Assembly (NCBI RefSeq): GCF_011745365.1
Contig: NW_024468915.1
Location: 152,653-216,652 of the forward strand
Source: Cryphonectria parasitica EP155
Lineage: Eukaryota; Ascomycota; Sordariomycetes; Diaporthales; Cryphonectriaceae
Direction: 5' to 3'
Length of the DNA: 64,000 nucleotides
The notes under the pieces were generated by a model. It did no database searches. It was not told the origin of the DNA and worked only from the letters and a program-made list of their open reading frames with translations. Below are positions 9,960 through 19,100 of the stretch, piece after piece (the stretch's first letter is position 1; every line of letters starts with the position of its first letter). The position numbers and the translations under genes are program-made.

Positions 9960-11978
9960 ATGGCAAGCTGGTTCAAGCCCCCATCTTGTCAGTTCGTCGT
10001 CAATCCCAAGACCAAGTCTCGCACTTTCACGTGTTCCTGGGACCCTCTCATCTTTCGTTCAAGGCAGAAAGGATGGACGTACATCAACGTTCAGTGGTTT
10101 TCGTCCAGCACGATCATCATCATCATGCTGGTTTTCTTGTTGTGTTCTGTTTTATACATGCTGATCACCGGGATTATTGAAAGATGCCGTGCAGCAAAAA
10201 ATAAAAGTTGCACTAAGAGGCCATGCAAAGCCACACTGGCGGCCCTGGAGAGCATCCGTGACACTACGCCTGGCATTTTCGCTCGGCTGAGTCACTATTT
10301 TGATCGCAGAGCCATTGCCCAGCGTGAGGATGACGAGAAGTTCCAGGCGGGAGAGCCGTATGGCGATCCTCAGGTGGTTTCCACGAGCCTAGCAGAGAAC
10401 CTTCGCGCGGTTGGTCTCAAGGCCCATCCTAAAGACCTCCAGACCATGATAGAGAGGTTCAGGCACAGAGGAAAACCCGTCAACGACCGACAGATGGAGG
10501 TAAGTTGGGCCAGCAACTGATGGTCATTTAAGGTTTCTCTCAAACCACATTGCTAATAGCGCAATGATCCTTCCAGATGGAGAAGATGATCGCCATCACA
10601 TCTTCGTTGCCGCGCCACTCAACGACGCGCAAGAAGTTGACTGGGTTTATCGTCGATACCCTATAGTCCAGCCTACAACACCCGCCTTTAAGTTACCTGG
10701 GGAATAATTTCCAGTATCGAACAGCAGATGGGAGCTACAACGTACGTACAGCTTGATGGAGAGTCAGGCAGATCTTACCTGCGAAGAAAGTGCTGACAGT
10801 CATCATACTGTAGAATCCTCTTGTGCCAGACTTAGGAAGAGCCGGAAGCCACTATGCCAGAACAGTGCCAAAGATCAAGTCGATCCACGGGGTGCCTCCA
10901 GATCCTGGGCTCCTCTTTGATCGTGCGTTTCTACTCACTCACATAAACCTGCCTACGCCGTGCTAATATACACGTCCACACCAGTACTTATGGCCCGGAC
11001 GGACACCTCGTTTAAAGAGAATCCTGCTGGCATTTCATCTGTTCTCTTCTATCATGCTTCTATCATCATACACGGTATGCACTAAACCCTTCCCCCCTCA
11101 AGAAAAGAATACACCCCCATTTTTCAGATAGGAGATCGTACATAACTACTTTACTGATATTGTCTCACATCCAGACGTATTTCGGTCGAACAGGTTCGAC
11201 AGTGACATCTCCGACACATCTTCCTACCTTGACCTGGCACCCTTATATGGATCAAGCCGTGAGGACCAATTGAGGGTCCGAACGATGGAGTGTGGTCTAC
11301 TGAAGCCTGACACGTTCCACGAGCGTAGGCTCCTAGGCCAGCCACCCGGCATCAACGTCATTCTTATCATGTATAACCGCTTCCACAACTACGTGGCAGA
11401 CATTTTGCTCAAGATCAACGAAGGGAATCGCTTTAGCCTGCCTCCAACAAGAACAGAGGAAGAGCGGATAGAAGCGCTAGCAAAACAAGATGAGAACCTC
11501 TTCCAGACTGCGAGGCTGTAAGTAGGACACCGTCCTTGATTTTTGGCGTACCTGGCACGACAACAATTATATCAACCTCTCTGATAATGAAGCCAATTCT
11601 ATCTGTAGGATCGTCGGCGGTCTTTACATCAACATCTGCCTCCATGACTATCTCCGAGGGCTCACAAATACCCTCCACTCAACAAGCGATTGGACCCTCG
11701 ACCCACGCGTTGCCGTGAACAGACATTTTGATGCTGAAGGAGTTCCTCGGGGCGTGGGAAATCAAGTCTCGGCCGAGTTCAACCTGCTCTACCGATTTCA
11801 CTCCACAATTTCTAAGCGAGACGAGCGGTGGCTGAACGAATTCCTACGGAGCCTATTCCCTGAGACGGACAAGCCTCTGGACCAGCTCGCACCCAACGAT
11901 AACCCTAGCCCTAGCCCTAGCCCTAGCTCTAGCCCTAGGCGGAAGCTCAGCCTATCTCACGATTTCCAGGGATTTTAA
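9960..11978 (+). pseudogene. Truncated Ppo-like fatty-acid oxygenase (haem peroxidase domain) pseudogene
   Basis: Resembles the dioxygenase domain of psi-factor-producing oxygenases / linoleate diol synthases. Exons: 9960-10499, 10577-10741, 10814-10922, 10985-11074, 11175-11517 and 11609-11978. Family segments: SLQHPPLSYLG, PDPGLLFD, SSVLFYHASIIIHD, DTSSYLDLAPLYG, NVILIMYNRFHNYVA, LFQTARLIVGGLYINI and EFNLLYRFHS. The last holds the catalytic Tyr and proximal haem His (usual YRWH). Two lesions are seen. There is an in-frame TAG at 10664-10666 just before SLQHPPL. The frame also ends in a proline/serine-rich run right after the YRFH region, so the rest of the peroxidase domain and the whole P450-like half of about 1,000-aa relatives are missing. 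The N-terminus, with a hydrophobic segment near residues 49-70, is unlike typical family members. Oxylipin synthesis from this locus is unlikely. Confidence 0.75.
11903..11939. repeat. Short CCCTAG tandem repeat
   Basis: About six imperfect copies of CCCTAG at the point where homology of the oxygenase pseudogene ends. It resembles, but is not, the fungal telomere unit CCCTAA. It encodes the Pro-Ser run at the pseudogene's tail. Confidence 0.85.
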
Positions 11979-12198
11979 AGTACTGAAAGAATTTCCCTAG
12001 TGTGCTATTCCACTTGCAAACACTGTATTCCTCGGGCAGACTATCCAGAATCAAGACTCCATCTTCTTCCCAGTAATGTGGCAGGTTAATGATGGGAACT
12101 TGGATGTCGGACGCTGGGTCATGGTCCAACTGTCCATGTTCAGCTGGCTCAGTAACCCGCGGGGCATTGCTCGACTCTGGTAGGTTTGCATTCGACAT
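11947..12198 (-). CDS. Unrecognised 83-aa reading frame, possibly the 5' piece of a broken gene
   Basis: A minus-strand frame that begins with a polar stretch (SNANLPESSNAPRVTEP) and continues as VPIINLPHYWEEDGVLILD. Its composition looks protein-like, yet I know no family that fits. It ends inside the last exon of the oxygenase pseudogene on the other strand. That would fit a rearrangement joint that cut both genes. It could also be chance. Confidence 0.25.
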   Translation of the reverse strand: MSNANLPESSNAPRVTEPAEHGQLDHDPASDIQVPIINLPHYWEEDGVLILDSLPEEYSVCKWNSTLGKFFQYFKIPGNREIG

Positions 12199-12722
12199 TA
12201 TTAACGTGTCTCAAATGAAAGATGATCGGAAAATCTCAATGTTGTGTCAAAACTGGGTGGAGTAGGGGTGGCTTGCTAAAGATGCAGGTCATGAGAATAG
12301 GCTCATCAGGGACTATAGCGAAGTGACAATGTCGATGAAGAACTCTTGCCTCAATATATAGTAGATATCAAATCACAACAATACCTTTCATAGCCCAGGC
12401 TGGAGTCTTTCTAACCCCTGAACTGGATCCTATGATGACCACACTTCTCTAAGTAAAGTAGCAAGTACTATAGTTAAAGAGTGTAGCTGATTCTAGCAGA
12501 AGCACACATTGGGCAGCATTGACTTGTGGATTATCACAAAAGGCCTTGTCAAATAGCAATAGACAACTTGACCCCTGCCTAAGACCCAAATCAAACTAGC
12601 TTCGATAAGGTTTAGCAAACGTTTCAACAAACAACTCCAAAAACAAACTTGATTCCGCCAGAGCCTTATTCAGCTTTTATGAAAAGACAGCTATCTGGGG
12701 CCCTGATGCTGTAGGTGAAGGT

Positions 12723-12808
12723 TGTGTGAGTCCGACCGTTACGCAGCTATATAGGCCACAGCCGTTTCCAGTCAGCTGGAAGTAATCACTCCTTTTAGCT
12801 GTCGCATA
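12723..12808 (+). repeat. 86-bp dispersed repeat, copy 1
   Basis: Nearly identical to 13291-13376 (same orientation, a few transitions). It runs from GTGTGAGTCCGACCGTTACG to TTTTAGCTGTCGCATA. I see no coding potential or clear terminal inverted repeat. The gap 12199-14250 holds this repeat, GC-rich palindromes and a tandem array, with no supported gene. Confidence 0.85.
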
Positions 12809-12853
12809 GGTTATAAGTCCTTTCGCTTGTTCCCTGATATATAAGCTGTGCGA

Positions 12854-12891
12854 GGGCCAGTGAGTCACTGGCCCAGGGCCGTGCACGGCCC
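12854..12891. repeat. Two adjacent perfect GC-rich palindromes
   Basis: The first, 12854-12874, has 10-base arms GGGCCAGTGA / TCACTGGCCC around one base, so its centre contains TGAGTCA, the consensus of fungal Gcn4/CpcA-type bZIP sites. The second, 12876-12891, is GGGCCGTGCACGGCCC, a perfect 16-base palindrome one base further on. They may be regulatory, or part of a small repeat element. Confidence 0.8.
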
Positions 12892-13290
12892 CTCCAGTCA
12901 GCCAACAGCCAGACCTGTTAATAGCCTCAGATAGCTGGCCTCGTGGCGTTTTTCTCTTCCTTTCTCTTTCTTCTTCAGCGCTCGGCAATACAATCTTTTT
13001 GCCCTCACACATAAGCAACTCCATAGCAAGTTCCTACTTCAGTAGGGAACAATCCAGCCCTACTTAGGAAAAAGAAAATCGTTCGAACTACCATCTGATC
13101 ACATTACAAACCTGGGTATGGTCACTAAAAGGCTCACTTTCAGAAGCTCCTGCATGCCTCGCCTTGAGCCCCGGGTATGGCCAATTGAGAAAAGACTCAT
13201 CTTAGAGACTGATTAATAGTCTCGCACTATATTCAGTTCAGCCTTCCTAGTCTACTCTACAGCTTGATCATCTCTAGAGTAGAGGGGGGG

Positions 13291-13376
13291 TGTGTAAGTC
13301 CGACCGTTATGCAGCTATATAGGCTACAGCCGTTTCCAGTCAGCTGGGAGTGGTCACTCCTTTTAGCTGTCGCATA
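13291..13376 (+). repeat. 86-bp dispersed repeat, copy 2
   Basis: Second copy of the unit at 12723-12808; the pair differs mainly by C/T and G/A changes. It follows a run of seven G and precedes a short minisatellite. Confidence 0.85.
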
Positions 13377-13378
13377 AA

Positions 13379-13466
13379 GGTCACCTGCATCACCCGCGTC
13401 ACCCGCGTCACCTGCTGCTGTGGGTAAAGGTCAGCTGTGGATAAAAGTCACCTGCGTCACCCGCTG
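13379..13466. repeat. Short minisatellite (GGTCACCTGCGTCACCC-like units)
   Basis: Imperfect tandem units of 9-18 bp built on GTCACC(T/C)GC. It leads directly into the 241-bp array. Confidence 0.7.
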
Positions 13467-13490
13467 CCTACCAAAATATCATCAATACAT

Positions 13491-14090
13491 ATTTCAGCTT
13501 GTTGCATTATGTTGATCATTTCCCAGATATACTATTCACCTTACAAGACTTGCACGTACTATCTTCGCTTGCTGCAGAGATGCTTGACAATTGAATGCCG
13601 CAAACCCGATCCTCCTGCACCCAGCAGCAACAGCCAGCTTCACATGTGAAAACAATAAGGCATCAATAGTAGCAGAGGCTAGGCTTTTATGTTACAGTAC
13701 ATATCTAGTGCAGCCGGTAGAAAAGATAATGTATTTCAGCTTCTTCCTGTGTTAATCATTTCCCAGATGTACTATTCATCTTACGAGACTTGCATACACT
13801 GTCTTCCCTTACTGCAGAGATGATTGACAACTGGATGCCGCAGACCCGATCCTCCTGCACCCAGCAGCAACAGCCAGCTTCACATGTGAGAACAATAAGA
13901 CATCAATAGTAGCAGAGGCTAGGCTTTTATGTTACAGTACATATCTAGTGCAGCCGGCAAGAAAAGAAAATGTATTTCAGCTTCTTCCTGTGTTGATCAT
14001 TTCCCAGATATACTAACTATTAGTCTTACACAGACTTGCATATGCTGTCTTCGCTTGCTGCGGAGATGCTTGTAAATTGAATACTGCAAC
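13491..14090 (+). repeat. Tandem array of about 241-bp units (2.5 copies)
   Basis: Copies begin at about 13491, 13733 and 13974 with ATTTCAGCTT, each followed by TCATTTCCCAGAT and, in the two full copies, CCCGATCCTCCTGCACCCAGC and AGGCTTTTATGTTACAGTAC. The third copy stops about 115 bp in. No open frame is conserved across units, so this looks like a non-coding tandem duplication upstream of the gene at 14392. Confidence 0.85.
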
Positions 14091-14234
14091 CCGATTCGGT
14101 GAGAGGGTGCTTACTTCCTCGAGATACCTGATTCAGTCAATAACGATGCTCTGGTCACTTCTCTCGGAAAGCTTCTCTATGCAGGACTGAAAAGAAAATT
14201 CCTTCTTCGCAAGCTGAATTGGGTTGGCTGAACT

Positions 14235-14391
14235 AAAGTATTTATATCTCGAATTGCTCCTGCGAATCTTGCTCTTTCTTCCGTCCCTTTCTATCTTCTC
14301 TCTCCAACCTTTACTCTTTCATCACCGTTGAAAGTCTCTCTCACACCTACATTAGCTTTCATACATTAGCACTCACTGCTATAACGCGAAG
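14235..14391 (+). promoter_or_regulatory. Pyrimidine-rich promoter of the 227-aa protein gene
   Basis: TATTTATAT lies near 14239-14247. A long CT-rich tract (about 14270-14345) follows, and a CACTGCTATAACGCGAAG leader precedes the ATG at 14392. CT-rich tracts before the start are common in strongly expressed genes of filamentous fungi, so good expression is likely but not shown. Confidence 0.45.
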
Positions 14392-15075
14392 ATGGAGTAC
14401 ACCATCACCATCCAGAACAACACGGGTAATCCCAACGACGCGTTCCGCTACATCGCTTTCGGCTTTCCTCACGTCACGAACGCTACCCGGGGTGGTACCA
14501 GCCTACCTGTTGTCTTCTACCAGTCCCGCCCTCTCCACGACGGCGAGCCTGTGACCTTCAAAATCTCGTCGGACATCTTCGGCTTTCTCGGTAATGCCAG
14601 CCAGAGCAACGTGAGCCTGACCGCGGGTGCCAATATCTCCCTGACCACGCCGATCGCCGTCACTCTAGGAGGGCGAGCTGGCGACGGCACCGAGCTAGAA
14701 GCTCAACCGAATTCTCTGGGTGCTGGCGTCAGCTTCAAGAAAGCGGCGACCGCGCTGTCCCCGCCCGGGACCTTCTCTATCATTGTCAGCAATGCCATCA
14801 AGGACAACAACCAGCACGTGGTCGGTTTGGCCAGGAAGATCGACGGTGACTACGCACCCCTCACGGTCTTCGGGCTAAACCCCGGCCAGACGTTTGATAT
14901 CACGCCCGTAGAATCTATCTACATCGCGCGCAGCAACACTACCGCCACGAACACGGTGGTCAACGAAACTGCCTTCGCTCTCAAGGCTCAGGTGGACCTG
15001 CTGTCTGACCAGCCGGCAGTCACTGTGGCAGATGATGGCAGTGGTAAAAGCTTCAACGTGCGATACCGCAACTAG
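14392..15075 (+). CDS. Unrecognised 227-aa protein; stand-alone copy of the lectin-linked N-terminal domain
   Basis: A single-exon, GC-rich gene with no signal peptide or membrane segment, so probably cytosolic. I do not know a named family. Its layout parallels the N-terminal part of the lectin-fusion gene at 16271. The start MEYTITIQNNTG matches MDSYTIRVKNQSS. A middle segment PPGTFSIIVSNAIKD..HVVGLA matches PGCFSISIDPNFLEHGVFGLG. FGLNPGQTFDITPVESIY matches YNIQPSRVFEVAVNERY. A closing strand FALKAQVDLLSD..AVTV matches LSVTVNLDVGARFVTV. The predicted content is mostly beta-strand. The two genes sit 1.2 kb apart in the same orientation, which suggests duplication followed by gain or loss of the lectin part. 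Function unknown; a sugar-binding or aggregation role is only a guess from the neighbour. Confidence 0.8.
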   Translation: MEYTITIQNNTGNPNDAFRYIAFGFPHVTNATRGGTSLPVVFYQSRPLHDGEPVTFKISSDIFGFLGNASQSNVSLTAGANISLTTPIAVTLGGRAGDGTELEAQPNSLGAGVSFKKAATALSPPGTFSIIVSNAIKDNNQHVVGLARKIDGDYAPLTVFGLNPGQTFDITPVESIYIARSNTTATNTVVNETAFALKAQVDLLSDQPAVTVADDGSGKSFNVRYRN

Positions 15076-15227
15076 GTACTCCTAACCCGGCAGATTCGGT
15101 CCGTTTCGACGAAGGGTGAGGGGTTACCTCAACATGTGAGAGGTGGCAAGTGATATCTGCTCGGGGGTGACTCTCGTTCCGCTGGCTGGGTAGATATTGT
15201 TAAGAAGAAAATTGATCCAATCAAATT

Positions 15228-15950
15228 CGAAGTGTTTTTTTCCAAGGATCCATGCCATTTCCACTTTCAGCTGTGACGAGTATGCATCGTAGTCAGCTAT
15301 GACGAATATGTATTACCTTTTTTTTTTGCAGACTGCCAGCTTCTAGAACAATGCTCACTCGAGCCGCTATTGAATATCAAAACGATTTACTTAGTTGCAG
15401 TATGCTATGCTACGTAGCTTCGAGTATGTACCTAGTTAGGGCTAGTAGCAATCTAATTAGGGAGATGAATGTGAAATATTGACTCTTCAGCTGTGACAAC
15501 TATATATCACACTGCAGACTGCCAGCCTCTTAATGTAATGCCCGCTCGAGCCGCTGTTGAATACGAGAGCAGATCATCTGGTTCAGCATGCCATGCTACG
15601 TAGCCTCGGATGCCTAACTATCCGAGCCTGGCAGTGACCTAATCAGGTGTGAAATATTGACTCTTCAGCTGCTGTTGAATACGAGAGCAGATCACCTGGT
15701 TCAGCATGCTATGCTACGTAGCTTCGGATGCCTAACTATTCGAGACTGGGAGTGATCTAATCAGGAAGATGAATGTGAAATATTGACTCTTCAGCTATAG
15801 TTAATACATATCACATTGCAGACTGCCAGCCTCTTAATGTAATGCCCGCTCGAGCCGCCGTTGAATGCGAGAGTAGATCACCTGGTTCAGCATGCTATGC
15901 TACATAGCCTCAGATGCTTTACTATCCGAGACTAACAGTGATCTAATCAG
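15228..15950 (+). repeat. Degenerate tandem repeats between the two paralogous genes
   Basis: Units of roughly 150-190 bp share GTGAAATATTGACTCTTCAG, GCAGACTGCCAGC and GAGAGCAGATCA(C/T)CTGGTTC, with starts near 15328, 15514, 15666 (shortened) and 15819. The array lies in the spacer between the 227-aa gene and the lectin gene. An open frame at 15892-16230 starts inside the array and shows no family resemblance, so I do not call it. Confidence 0.8.
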
Positions 15951-16270
15951 GAGAGTGAATACGAAAGTTCCCCCTCGCTTACTGGTATCTATAGGCTTAC
16001 CGGATCTTGTCATGAGACTGCTGATAGACAAACACCGAGCGCGAATAAAGCGCTGTCCCTTTATCGTCCAATTCAACCCATTATCGAAACACGTAGAAGA
16101 GGGTGTGAGTTGCATAGACGAGTATTCCTCATTACCCAAGCCCCAAGAAACCGGAAAAGAGATTAACAAACTTCATGGTGATCTCGAAACCATAAGCTTT
16201 TTGCCATCAAGCGAATTGGTAAAAGTATAGTAGGCGAAGCTGATCGTCATCCAACTCCGCGCATCCAACG

Positions 16271-18212
16271 ATGGATTCCTACACGATACGCGTAAAGAAC
16301 CAATCGTCGAAAGCCCGGACATACACTGTATGCTCCGAAGAGGTTTACATTTTAGAGTCTGCCAAGAACATGCTGGTCAGCCCCATAGTTAATCCAGGAA
16401 TGTCCTGTGATATTATTATCAATGACAAGTTCTATGTCTGGGCCAAGTTGACTGGTACTTCCTCTCAAAAAGTGTTCCCAGAGGCGAACATCGGAACAGC
16501 GCTCCTTCTAAGGCGGTATGGACGACAACTAGCCGTTCAGAAGATCGGACATGTCCCCGAACCCGGATGCTTCTCTATTTCTATCGATCCCAACTTTCTA
16601 GGTACGGCCCGCTCATAACAGCCTTTTACCTCCCGTCTCTCCGCCTCACTAACAAGGAAATCAGAACATGGTGTGTTTGGCCTCGGCCTCCAGGTATCGC
16701 CATCTACCGCATTCCGTCCCCTCACCACAGCCGAAGCGACCGAGGTCGAGACTTACAACATCCAGCCGAGCCGGGTCTTCGAAGTAGCCGTAAACGAGCG
16801 CTACAAAGATGGCGATGAGCTGCTTAACAGCGTACCTCCGACTTTGTCGGTTACTGTTAACTTGGATGTCGGTGCCCGATTTGTCACGGTAGTTCACAGC
16901 ACTAACGACACCGCTGAGGATCTGTCCATTGAAGACCCGATAGTGATGAAGGAATTGCAGGAGGAGATGGACCGGCTGAGCAAGGAGGCAGAGGAAGAGA
17001 CGAAGAGGCAGGCTGCGGCGGTGGCCGAGCAAAAAAGAAAAACTGATGAGAAGACTGCTGCCGAGAGGGCTGCTGCTGAGAGGGCCCGCCATTTTCAGAA
17101 CCAAAGCTTCGTTTCGGGCCATTCCATCGCCGCTATCACATGGTCCGCATGGCATATTCGTGTGTACTTTCAAGATGGCCGAGGAGGAGTCCGTGAGTCC
17201 AGACACGATGACGGAGTCTGGATAGGTGGAGATTCGGGGAGTGTCCTGTTCACGGCCAAGATGGGGACCCCTCTATCTGTGATCAGCTGGGACAATGGCC
17301 AACAGGTAAGATTCTCAGCCTTAACGGACCCCCACGAATCTATACCCAATACATTTAGCTTATAAAGAATCTCCCAGATTCGCATTTACTATCTCTCATC
17401 CCAGGACATTCTCCAAGAATTTCGCTACTCGATAGGCTACGGCTGGTATCACGGAAAGCTGAATAGTCAAGGGATTCGAGTCGCGCCCTGTTCGAAGCTG
17501 TCAGCGATTTGCTGGCCTGTGGGCACGTCGATTCGTGTTTATTTCCAAGGGAAGTTGTTGTCCTCACACAGCGAAATTACTGTATGAGTAAGTTAGGCTA
17601 ACTAAAACTAGGCCCCACGTGTTGGGCCATTCAGAAATACTGCTATTGCCGCCAAAGTGGTTGGTGTCGCGGATCATCACTGTGGAATGCCCGACCAGGC
17701 TCGGGCATTGCCGCAACGAGATGGTTCCGTGGCGCACTTGACAATATTCACAGGAATCTACATATCCGCATATACTACCAAGACGAGCAGTCATATATCA
17801 GGGAGCTGTATTGGCAGGTCGGCGGCTGGTCCATGGGTAAGCAGGACCGAAAATCCTTATAAGTGTCTGCTTCAGCTTGCTGAGATTTTGTTTAATCTAT
17901 AAAGGCGGATTCAGCCAGCAGGCGCTTGACCTCACTCCTATCGCGGCATTCGCTTGGTACGATCAACAAATCAACATACGCGTGTTCTGGCAGGACAGTT
18001 GCAAGGCACTGCTCGAGTCGAAAAATGCTAATGGTTGGGCTGGTCCGTCGAATGTTGCGAACGACATCGATGAGCACTGTCCTCTCACAGCCGTGGAGCT
18101 GCAGAATGGGCAACACCATAGAATATACCTGCGAGATCAAATGGCTTTGGTGGAGAAATGTAATGGAAAGTACGGGTATCATTGGTTCAATGGGGCTTTT
18201 TTTGTAAGGTGA
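16271..18212 (+). CDS. Six-blade fucose-lectin-type propeller fused to an unrecognised N-terminal domain
   Basis: Five exons (16271-16601, 16665-17305, 17378-17581, 17635-17836, 17905-18212) join without any stop to 561 aa. About residues 1-205 match the separate 227-aa protein upstream. Residues about 220-265 are a charged helical linker (KELQEEMDRLSKEAEEETKR and Ala/Glu/Arg runs), likely coiled coil. The remainder is a fungal fucose-specific lectin domain of the Aleuria/AAL type, with six blade motifs: IRVYFQDG, IRIYYLSS, IRVYFQGK, IRIYYQDE, IRVFWQDS and HRIYLRDQ. Most blades also carry the conserved W and IAA-x-x-W elements that form fucose sites. AAL has six blades, so the propeller is complete. 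No signal peptide is seen, so the protein is probably cytosolic, as in many fungal defence or storage lectins. The N-terminal addition is unusual. Confidence 0.85.
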
Positions 18213-19100
18213 CATTCGTGTATAATATCAGGTACAGATGACTTAGAGCAAGGTCTTATCAAATTCCAGTCTGAGTTCCGGTAATCATCTTTCCATTTCC
18301 AACCATGTTACTGAAAGAGCAATTTGGCAGATAATTACAGTCCAGCCATTTTTGCTTAATTATCACAATCCATTCACTATATAGCAGCATCCACTGCTAG
18401 CAGAGTGCTCATCTTTCTGCAACGATTTTTAACTTTTATCTTAGTAGTGTCCTTGCTTAAGTGGGCTTAGCGCATTATCTCAAGCTTTGGAGGTTCCATT
18501 GAGAACAATAGTCCAGCAATAGTGGGATGTGAATAATGCAACGGATGCCTATCCTATTCGTTCATGCTAGCAGCTGTACTCCACACCATCTCCACACAGC
18601 TCTCTACCTCTCAGCAGCAGCTACTGATGAAACTCTCAATGTGGATATTGAACTAATCTTTATATGCAGCAAGATTGCTATAGCCAATGATGATAATGTG
18701 TTCTACATATGGCCTGGAAATCTAGAGCTCAGCTCCTCACACATTGGTCTCCGCTCTGTTCTTGCAGCTAATAAAGAGATAGAAAGGGCTGACTGTGGCG
18801 ATGGTTAATAGCTGCGATGAGAGCTGAAAAAGAAAAGCTTGCATGCTAGGGGATATAATGTGATCAGTGATCAGGAGATAGCTTCCCGTAAGCTGGAGTG
18901 TTTACAAGCGCATAGAAGTGGTCTATTTATATGTATAAATGGAGCTTCTTATATATACCGAGCAGGCAGGTCTCATATCCTCTTTAGATCAAGAGACATC
19001 AGACCCAAGCACCTGTCAGTCCAATTTTCATAGCATTATTAAAACCAATGCGCTCCCTCCATAGTTACCCCTCCACCCCTCAATTCAACTGTCAACAACC
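18213..19100. other. Intergenic region without visible genes
   Basis: AT-leaning spacer holding the lectin 3' end and the decarboxylase promoter. A TATATATACC near 18950 and a CTCCACCCCTCAATTC leader just before the ATG at 19101 are the only candidate signals. Short open frames here lack codon-like character. Confidence 0.5.

Noticed and set aside
11903..11939. Interstitial telomere
   Set aside because: The unit is CCCTAG rather than CCCTAA, and only about six copies are present; reported only as telomere-like.
12677..13024. 115-codon minus-strand frame
   Set aside because: It spans the 86-bp repeat and the palindromes; coding is unlikely.
13491..14090. CRISPR-like array
   Set aside because: Units are 241 bp with no short repeat/spacer pattern, and the genome is eukaryotic.
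15892..16230. Open 112-codon frame ending 41 bp before the lectin gene
   Set aside because: It begins inside the tandem array and shows no protein-like motifs; more likely the lectin promoter region.
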